A stretch of DNA of 64,000 bases from Lachnospiraceae bacterium (GTDB lineage Bacteria > Bacillota > Clostridia > Lachnospirales > Lachnospiraceae): positions 62,001 to 126,000 of the forward strand of contig CAJTIR010000004.1 of the NCBI GenBank assembly GCA_910576385.1, written 5' to 3'. Position 1 is the stretch's first letter. The number at the start of each line of letters is the position of its first letter. Of this stretch, positions 58,371-64,000 are shown piece by piece. The notes beneath the pieces are model-generated. The model worked only from the letters and a program-made list of their open reading frames with translations, did not search any database and had not been told where the DNA came from. A program made the position numbers and the translations under genes.

Positions 58371-59027
58371 ATGAAAAAAAGTGGAAAACAGGTTTTATTA
58401 TTTGGAGGAATACTTATTGTAGCGTTTACAGTATGGACAGCTTTGATCCAGATGGTAGACGTGCAGCCGCTGGGTCAAAACGGAACCAATATTGGATTTG
58501 CAACATTCAATTGCTGGTTTCATCGTTTGGCAGGTGTCAATATGACAATTTATACGATTACCGATTGGATGGGACTTATTCCTTTAGTTGTATGCCTGAT
58601 TTTTGCAGGTATTGGAGTGGTTCAGTTAATAAAGAGAAGAAGTCTCTTCAAAGTGGATCCAGATATCATTATCCTTGGAGTTTACTATGTTGTCGTGATA
58701 CTGGCATATTTGATTTTTGAAATGATCTCAATCAATTACAGACCGATTTTAATCAATGGAGTTATGGAGGCTTCTTATCCTTCTTCAACGACATTACTGG
58801 TATTGTGTGTGATGCCGACTTTGATTGAACAGATTCAGCGTAGACTGTCAAGCATTGCAATGAAAAGAATCGTTACGATTCTGGCAATCGCTTTTTCGGC
58901 ATTCATGGTTATCAGCAGATTGATTTCCGGAGTACATTGGGTTACGGATATTGTGGGCGGCGTATTGTTAAGTGCCGGATTATTTACTGTCTATAAGGCG
59001 GTAGTTATGCTGTCAATAAAAAAATGA
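58371..59027 (+). CDS. PAP2-family phosphatase, membrane-bound
   Basis: A 218-residue membrane protein with about six helices. Phosphatase signature pieces are visible: NYRPI for the first motif, YPSSTTLL in the place of the usual PSGH, and SRLISGVHWVTDIVGG for the third (H and D present). The histidine of the second motif is absent, as in a subset of Firmicute relatives with PSST. PAP2 enzymes dephosphorylate lipid phosphates such as undecaprenyl pyrophosphate or phosphatidate. AGAAAGGACG precedes the start; ATG 58368 one codon earlier is equally possible. Confidence 0.82.
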   Translation: MKKSGKQVLLFGGILIVAFTVWTALIQMVDVQPLGQNGTNIGFATFNCWFHRLAGVNMTIYTITDWMGLIPLVVCLIFAGIGVVQLIKRRSLFKVDPDIIILGVYYVVVILAYLIFEMISINYRPILINGVMEASYPSSTTLLVLCVMPTLIEQIQRRLSSIAMKRIVTILAIAFSAFMVISRLISGVHWVTDIVGGVLLSAGLFTVYKAVVMLSIKK

Positions 59028-59049
59028 AATAAAAAAGGGGGTGCAGGAA

Positions 59050-59667
59050 GTGGAATTCCATGAAAAGCTTCAGGAATTAAGAAAGAGCCGAGGTTTGACA
59101 CAAGAAGAGCTGGCCGAGGCTTTATTTGTCTCCAGAACTGCAATTTCAAAATGGGAATCTGGAAGAGGGTATCCAAGCATAGATTCATTAAAGGAAATAT
59201 CCAGATATTTCTCTGTGTCTATTGATGAGTTGTTATCTGGAGATCAGTTGGTTTTGATTGCGGAAAAAGAAAACAAGTCAAACCTAGGCGGTCTATGTGA
59301 CTTGTTATTTGGATTTGCCGATTTGCTTTCTTTGATGCTTATTTTTCTTCCATTGTATCCCAAACCGGTTGGCGGATATATCTATTCGGTCAATCTTATT
59401 GAGTATGTAGATAAAGAAATTTGGGTTTGTACGACATATTGGGGTCTTTTTATCGCATTAACGATTGTTGGAATTGTGAAGATTTTAATGGTCAATTTCA
59501 AATTTGAAAAGGGAAAAAAGGCGATTACTTTTTTATCTGTTGGGCTTAGTATTATTACTGTTTTGTTTTTGTCGATTGCGAGAGAAGCATATGCAGTAAC
59601 AGTGGCTTTTCTGTTGTTACTTATAAAAGGGGGGCTGCTTTATAAACGAGCCGCAGCAGGCCGATAA
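59050..59667 (+). CDS. XRE-family regulator with C-terminal membrane segments
   Basis: A 205-residue protein. An N-terminal helix-turn-helix (FHEKLQELRKSRGLTQEELAEALFVSRTAISKWESGRGYPSIDSLKEISRYF) is followed by three to four hydrophobic segments (~88-108, ~130-152, ~160-180, ~185-202). GTG 59050 is chosen because GGGGG lies eight bases upstream; GTG 59041 is an alternative. Membrane-anchored XRE proteins of this type are common in Firmicutes and may sense membrane state. Little space separates it from the PAP2 gene (22 bases), so the two could form an operon. Confidence 0.85.
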   Translation: MEFHEKLQELRKSRGLTQEELAEALFVSRTAISKWESGRGYPSIDSLKEISRYFSVSIDELLSGDQLVLIAEKENKSNLGGLCDLLFGFADLLSLMLIFLPLYPKPVGGYIYSVNLIEYVDKEIWVCTTYWGLFIALTIVGIVKILMVNFKFEKGKKAITFLSVGLSIITVLFLSIAREAYAVTVAFLLLLIKGGLLYKRAAAGR

Positions 59668-59744
59668 GAGGTTGGGCCATACAACTTCCTGTTTGTCAGA
59701 GAGTAACGCAACAGAAAAGTAAATGGAAATTTATGGAGGATACG

Positions 59745-60224
59745 ATGCTTGAAAATATACCATCTCATTCAACTATGACGGAATTGCTTGGACAATCCTT
59801 GCTCGAAGTTTGGCAAGCATTATGTTTGGCTATTGATAAAAAATACGATATGGATCGAGTATGGAATACTGGTGGTAAGCAATGGGATTACGAGTATAAA
59901 TATCGCAGAGGCGGTAAAACACTTTGCTGCCTATACGCTAAAAGTAATTGCATTGGATTCATGATTATCTTTGGAAAAGATGAAAGAATAAAATTTGAAG
60001 ATATAAGGGGTACTCTTTCTGACGCCGTTTGCAGGCAATATGATGAGGCAAAAACCTATCGTGACGGAAAATGGGTCATGTTTGAACCGACCAATACGGC
60101 TGATTTTGATGAATTTGCGCCACAGCCTGGCAGGCCATCGCGCAGCGATTTTGTTCAATCGGGATTTTTGAAACATTCATTAAAGCAGAGGAGGATAAAA
60201 TGCCATACACATTTCAATCAGTGA
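59745..60224 (+). CDS. DUF3788 family protein
   Basis: A 159-residue protein with the DUF3788 core: EVWQALCLAIDKKYDMDRVWNTGGKQWDYEYKYRRGGKTLC, FMIIFGKDERIKFE, and YRDGKWVMFEPTNTADFDEF. ATG 59745 has TATGGAGG upstream and fits family length better than ATG 59733. The C-terminus after DEF (APQPGRPSRSDFVQSGFLKHS) does not look like the family's short basic end, so a late frameshift or fusion is possible. Function unknown. It overlaps the next gene by 25 bases. Confidence 0.78.
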   Translation: MLENIPSHSTMTELLGQSLLEVWQALCLAIDKKYDMDRVWNTGGKQWDYEYKYRRGGKTLCCLYAKSNCIGFMIIFGKDERIKFEDIRGTLSDAVCRQYDEAKTYRDGKWVMFEPTNTADFDEFAPQPGRPSRSDFVQSGFLKHSLKQRRIKCHTHFNQ

Positions 60225-60673
60225 AAGACACGGAAAAATTAACAGATAGCAGTAAACTATATAATTTTATTGAAGGCTTTGCAGATTATAAAAATCAGTT
60301 TTCTCTTATATACGGTAAAATTAAAGCGTTATTTGGTCAACCAATCTATGAGACAGAAAATTTGGGAAATCTTTTTTTATATCGCATTTTAACGACATCG
60401 GATGAAGGGGAAGAAATCCACTTAGAGATTTACTGTACAGGCTCAGGTCCCGCAGTTGGCGGTATGCAGGATGAAAAATCCAGAAAAGCGGCAAAGGCTT
60501 TAGTAGATTATGTCTGGCAGGCCGAACCGGTTAACTACACACATAAAGCTTACTATTTCGACGGACCTACAGTTCTTGAATTCGGAATCAAAAATGGCTC
60601 TCCTTATTATAACGAAACGGAGTTAAGACTTTCGGAAAAAGAATTTACGGAACTGTATACACATTTATCGTAA
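60200..60673 (+). CDS. Hypothetical protein
   Basis: A 157-residue soluble protein, mixed alpha/beta, which I do not recognise. It begins MPYTFQSVKDTEKLTDSSKLYNFIEGFADYK; a central part reads LTTSDEGEEIHLEIYCTG, and the end YNETELRLSEKEFTELYTHL is a helix. AGAGGAGG precedes ATG 60200. Its start overlaps the DUF3788 gene, which suggests joint translation. A conserved-looking aromatic stretch (KAYYFDGPTVLEFGI) near residue 115 could form a binding pocket; that is only an impression. Confidence 0.65.
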   Translation: MPYTFQSVKDTEKLTDSSKLYNFIEGFADYKNQFSLIYGKIKALFGQPIYETENLGNLFLYRILTTSDEGEEIHLEIYCTGSGPAVGGMQDEKSRKAAKALVDYVWQAEPVNYTHKAYYFDGPTVLEFGIKNGSPYYNETELRLSEKEFTELYTHLS

Positions 60674-60786
60674 AACCTCAAAATATGTATCCTTCTCCTT
60701 TGTTTTTGCCTTTATGAAAGTTCATAACATGAGGGAAAAGGATATAATAGTTAATAAGTGCTATAAATTAGGTCTTATCATAATTC

Positions 60787-61065
60787 CAGTTTGTCAAGTT
60801 CTCTCAAACCTTAACTCCTTTAGTTAAGAGACATCGTTTGCAATAAATCTATGGAAGTTTTGTAACCAGGTAGTTGAAGCCAATGGAGGAAACATATATG
60901 GGTATTCAGAAAAATATCAGCTTAGTAACAAAGGCGCAGGAGTTCATAAAGAACCGTGAATGACCGCTCATGTAGAAGAGAAGGGCCTTGCAGACTATGT
61001 AACGCAGGTAGATATTGCCGTGCAAAATTTCTTAAAGAAGGAGCTGCTTGCCCTTGCACCAGACA
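60787..61065 (+). repeat. Direct repeat with 57245-57520, copy 2
   Basis: Same leader and first codons of the inositol monophosphatase gene. The similarity ends at GCACCAGACAT and joins a copy of the dispersed 60-base repeat. Confidence 0.75.
60898..60963 (+). pseudogene. Duplicated 5' end of the inositol monophosphatase gene
   Basis: ATG 60898 behind TGGAGG encodes MGIQKNISLVTKAQEFIKNR, the proper N-terminus that the main copy has lost. A missing base then creates a stop (GTGAATGA). The next ~100 bases continue the similarity in another frame (EEKGLADYVTQVDIAVQNFL) and end abruptly. Confidence 0.75.
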
Positions 61066-61118
61066 TATAAACAGTTAATACGTGAGGGACGAATAAACAA
61101 ATCGGAATTTGTGGAGAG
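61066..61118 (+). repeat. Dispersed intergenic repeat, copy 3
   Basis: Reads AACAGTTAATACGTGAGGGA, then CGAATAAACAAATCGGAATTT; closest to copy 1. It forms the junction between the duplicated IMPase fragment and the AbiEii remnant. Confidence 0.6.
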
Positions 61119-61229
61119 ATTTCCTGAACTTTCCTTATTTTTCAAGGCTCGCAGAGCCTTATATGATGAAATGATATGTATTTTCCCTTATTTTTGCCCT
61201 TGTGAGATAATCGTGAGGGAAATAAGGGA

Positions 61230-61912
61230 AATTTCAATTTAGTCGTTGCCCGCTACTTTATCGAGAAGTCTTGCGGAGCTCCGTTTAATGTTAGTGTAAC
61301 AGATGTGGAGACGATTATATCAAAAATCATAGCAATCCCCATAGATGACGGTGTTTCATTTCACATTAAAAGAATATCGGAAATTATGGAAGAAGCAGAT
61401 TATCCGAGAGTACGAGTAAGTATGGAAACTAAGCTTGATGGTGTCATTACACCATTAAAGATAGATATTTCCACAGGGGATGTAATTACACCAAGAGAAA
61501 TAAGGTATAGATTTAACCTTATGCTTGAAGATCGTACAATTGAAGTGTGGGCTTATAATCTTGAGACGGTATTGGCTGAGAAACTGGAAACTGTTATCAG
61601 CCGAAATGTTACGAATACACGAATGAGAGATTTTTATGATATTTATATCCTGCAAAAATTGTATGGACAACAACTCAAAAAAGAAATACTATGGAATGCA
61701 CTTGTAGCGACAGCCGGGAAACGTGGAACATTGGAGCAGATAAAATCTGGAATATAAGAGAAATATTTGATGAAGTTGAATCAAGTCTGGTTATGGAAAA
61801 GTTGTGGGAAACATATCAAAAAAATTATTCTTATGCTGCTGATATTTCATGGCATATAGTCATGGAGTCTGTTCGATATTTATATCAAACTGGATGTTCG
61901 TCGAATTCTTGA
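61230..61912 (+). pseudogene. AbiEii/AbiGii-type nucleotidyltransferase toxin gene, broken
   Basis: The sequence IISKIIAIPIDDGVSFHIKRI, PLKIDISTGDVITPREI and YNLETVLAEKLETVISRNVTNTRMRDFYDIYIL is the central and C-terminal part of AbiEii nucleotidyltransferases, the toxins of the AbiE abortive-infection systems. The N-terminal part with the GGM...D-x-D nucleotidyltransferase core is absent. Near 61745 the frame shifts: QIKSGI then stops, while EIFDEVESSLVMEKLWETYQKNYSYAADISW continues in another frame. No AbiEi antitoxin gene is nearby. The gene is not functional. Confidence 0.75.
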
Positions 61913-61978
61913 AATAAACATACTCTCTCCAACAAAAATTCAAGAAAAAATGCTAATCTATAATATGGAGGTGAAGTA

Positions 61979-62644
61979 ATGCAGAAGATTTTAATTGTCG
62001 AAGATGATGCTGATATTCAAGATATACTGAAAAACCATCTTATTGATGCAGGATATGAAGTTGCTGTCGCTTCTGACGGCGTGGCTGGGATAGCAATGTT
62101 TGACGATGCAATCGACCTTGTATTGTTAGACATTATGCTTCCTAAAATTGACGGTTATGGTGTATGTGAGGTCATTCGCAAGAGGTCACAAGTCCCAATC
62201 ATCATGCTTACCGCGCTATCAGATGAAGAAAACCAGTTGAGGGGCTTTGAACAACAGATTGATGATTACATTCCAAAGCCCTTTTCTCCCAAAATACTGT
62301 TATGTAAGATTGCGGCTATACTTCGGCGTAGAACTACTGAAAATCAAAATCAATCCCTACTTACCTATAAAGAGTTGAGTATAGATATTGACGGATTTCA
62401 TGTGTATCAAAGTGGAAACGAAGTCGTCTTGACCAGTAAGGAGTTTTCACTTCTTAGGCTTATGATTGAAAATCAAGGAAAGGTTTTTACTCGGCAGATG
62501 TTACTTGAACGATTGTGGTCGGATGATTTGGAAGTCGAAGATCGGATTGTTGACAGCCATATAAAGAACATTCGTAAAAAGCTAAGTGCCGATTATATAA
62601 AAACAATTAGAGGGGTGGGATATAGAATTGATAAAGTGCATTAA
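61979..62644 (+). CDS. OmpR-family response regulator
   Basis: A 221-residue regulator. The receiver has the acidic pair ED at 8-9, D51 in LVLLDIMLPK and PKPF (a P in place of T before KPF). The winged helix (~125-220) ends TIRGVGYRID. GGAGGTGA lies 5-10 bases before the ATG. The kinase gene starts inside its last codons. The pair resembles the VanRS/VncRS-like systems of Firmicutes, but no van genes are in view. Its targets are probably to the right of the window. Confidence 0.9.
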   Translation: MQKILIVEDDADIQDILKNHLIDAGYEVAVASDGVAGIAMFDDAIDLVLLDIMLPKIDGYGVCEVIRKRSQVPIIMLTALSDEENQLRGFEQQIDDYIPKPFSPKILLCKIAAILRRRTTENQNQSLLTYKELSIDIDGFHVYQSGNEVVLTSKEFSLLRLMIENQGKVFTRQMLLERLWSDDLEVEDRIVDSHIKNIRKKLSADYIKTIRGVGYRIDKVH

Positions 62645-64000
62645 AAGGCGGCTATCTGTCAAGATTTTTATAATTACGTTTCTCTTACTGGGGGCAGCTT
62701 GTTGCGGAACATATTTCTTTATATCAAAGCTACTGCCTACGACATATTCAAATTTTATAAACTCGGCTACGGAGAAAGCCGCCATGCACCTTGCCGAGCA
62801 AATGACGGATTTTGATAATATAGACGATTGTGAAAATGAATTGACAGATTTTTCAGCGGAAACAAATGCTACTTTTTGGATTGAGGACAGCAACGGTTAC
62901 ATTATCTATCCAAATGAAGCATCAACGGAAACATCTACCGTTTCGGCAGACCAAACAGTTACATTTGATGAAGATGCGTCGTTCATAGATATGCAACCGT
63001 CCGGGACAACTACGACGAACTTTTATCCGATTACTCTAAAAAACGGTACTACTTATACATTGGCAGTTCAAACGGATTTGTACGTTGTACAGCAGGCAAC
63101 AAAAGTATTGCTGTCCATACTTCCGTATGTCATCTTAATGGTTTTTCTGCTAGCGCTCCTTTGTGCATGGCTCTATACATGGTACATTACTCGACCTATT
63201 GTGCAACTGAGCAGGATTTCAAAACAAATGGCGGAACTGAATTTTTCCGGTCAATGTAATACTTCGCGAGAAGATGAATTGGGCTGTTTGGCGCAAAATC
63301 TAAATTCGTTGTCGGCTTCGCTCTCTACTGCATTGAACGACCTTCAAACTGCAAACCGGCAGCTCAAAACAGATATTGAAAAGGAACAAGCATTAGAGCA
63401 ACAACGGGTAGAATTTTTCTCGGCAGCATCCCACGAACTGAAAACACCGCTGACTATTTTGAAAGGCCATTTGGCGGGGATGCTGAACGGAGTCAGCGGC
63501 TATGAGAACCACACAGAGTACATGGAGCGTTCCATTGCGGTTGTTGACAGGATGGAAAAGTTGGTAAAAGAGTTGTTATATGTTTCTAAAGCGGATGGAA
63601 CTCAAAAATGCGAATATAAAACCGTTGACATTGCGGAAGTATTTCGGGTACAGATTGCTACAGTAACAGATTTATTGGAAAAAAAGAAACAGAGCCTTGA
63701 AGCAAATATTCCTGACCGACTTTACTGTGAAGTGGAACAAGTGCAGATGGAACGGGCAATTCAAAACATATTGGTAAACGCAATTCGGTATTCTCCAAGT
63801 GGCGAATTGATTCGTATTTCTTTGTCTGAAATATACGGTACGATTCGTGGTGAAATTGAAAATACAGGTGTCCATGTGTCTGATGATGCTATCCCACATT
63901 TGTTTGAAGCTTTCTACCGGGCGGACGCATCTCGTAACCGCAATACAGGAGGAACTGGATTAGGGCTTTATATTGTTCGTAAAATCATGGAAATGCACCA
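62628..64000 (+). CDS. Sensor histidine kinase, 3' end beyond the window
   Basis: At least 457 residues from TTG 62628 (behind GGGGTGGGA), overlapping the regulator by 17 bases; no later start has a comparable signal. A membrane helix at ~13-33, an extracellular domain of ~125 residues, and a second helix at ~163-186 are followed by HAMP (ITRPIVQLSRISKQMAEL). The phospho-acceptor is H269 in FFSAASHELKTPLTILKGH. The ATPase motifs are NILVNAIRYSP and TGGTGLGLYIVRKI. The frame is open at the right edge, where the family normally has only ~15-20 residues left. The start codon is the least certain point. Confidence 0.88.
   Translation, partial: MIKCIKRRLSVKIFIITFLLLGAACCGTYFFISKLLPTTYSNFINSATEKAAMHLAEQMTDFDNIDDCENELTDFSAETNATFWIEDSNGYIIYPNEASTETSTVSADQTVTFDEDASFIDMQPSGTTTTNFYPITLKNGTTYTLAVQTDLYVVQQATKVLLSILPYVILMVFLLALLCAWLYTWYITRPIVQLSRISKQMAELNFSGQCNTSREDELGCLAQNLNSLSASLSTALNDLQTANRQLKTDIEKEQALEQQRVEFFSAASHELKTPLTILKGHLAGMLNGVSGYENHTEYMERSIAVVDRMEKLVKELLYVSKADGTQKCEYKTVDIAEVFRVQIATVTDLLEKKKQSLEANIPDRLYCEVEQVQMERAIQNILVNAIRYSPSGELIRISLSEIYGTIRGEIENTGVHVSDDAIPHLFEAFYRADASRNRNTGGTGLGLYIVRKIMEMH

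Noticed and set aside
61048-61242. 64-codon frame (MPLHQTYKQLIREGRIN...)
   Set aside because: It begins inside the duplicated IMPase fragment and runs through copy 3 of the dispersed repeat; no ribosome-binding site, so it is a junction artefact.
55255-64000. Vancomycin resistance cluster
   Set aside because: Two regulators and one kinase look VanR/VanS-like, but no ligase, dehydrogenase, VanX/VanXY or VanT gene is present in the window.
1-64000. CRISPR array, tRNA or rRNA genes
   Set aside because: No regularly spaced repeats with unique spacers, and no clear tRNA or rRNA sequence was seen on either strand. The hairpin arrays near the oriT-like sites are not spaced like CRISPR repeats.

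Overview
The window is accessory DNA from a Firmicute of the class Clostridia, most likely a gut Lachnospiraceae or Ruminococcaceae relative. The evidence is the Tn1549/CTn-type conjugative backbone, large serine recombinases, strong AGGAGG ribosome-binding sites, and a GC-rich mobile region joined to an AT-rich one. I saw no rRNA, tRNA, CRISPR array or recognisable housekeeping operon.

Layout. (1) 1 to ~30.02 kb: the right-hand two thirds of an integrative conjugative element (ICE1), read on +. In order it carries topoisomerase III (cut by the window edge), a CHC2 primase/ArdC-like fusion, TTRAP, a ~2,970-residue methylase/helicase with a whole tnpV gene nested out of frame inside it, DUF3848/3849, MobC, a MobA relaxase, an oriT-like hairpin array, an XRE repressor, cargo, a sigma-like gene, a structured non-coding stretch, TnpW and two overlapping serine recombinases. 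The cargo is a response regulator and kinase, a SnoaL-like gene, an ABC ATPase with FtsX-type permease, and an orphan double receiver; a shared operator motif links three promoters. (2) ~30.02 to ~44.99 kb: a second, related element (ICE2), read on -. It has RepA, a DUF7768-like protein, PcfB, an oriT-like site, another kinase/regulator plus ABC/FtsX module, two sigma-like genes, TnpW and a recombinase whose 3' part was cut off where ICE1 begins. All its transfer genes between PcfB and the oriT-like site are missing. A group IIC intron lies in ICE2, and a second group II intron sits inside that one between domains V and VI (a twintron).

(3) ~45 to 64 kb: an AT-rich region of mixed small operons and decayed genes. 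It holds a truncated ABC-2 permease, element scars, a TetR plus condensation-domain-like pair with a perfect operator, a decayed MerR/TipAS gene, an AraC-MATE-aminoglycoside phosphotransferase cluster, a third oriT-like scar, a WYL regulator, a winged-helix protein, a VanR-like regulator with an internal deletion, and VOC, GNAT (frameshifted), inositol monophosphatase (partly duplicated) and PAP2 genes. It ends with an XRE protein with membrane tail, DUF3788, a broken AbiEii toxin gene, and a regulator/kinase pair that runs off the window.

How it works together (inference). ICE1 keeps relaxosome, DNA-processing and integration functions in view; its coupling protein and type IV channel genes must lie left of the window. 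Both elements carry a two-component system next to a MacB/BceAB-like ABC transporter, the usual arrangement for sensing and resisting peptide antibiotics. The nested insertions, the oriT-like scars and the repeated intergenic segments mark a hotspot of repeated element arrival and decay.
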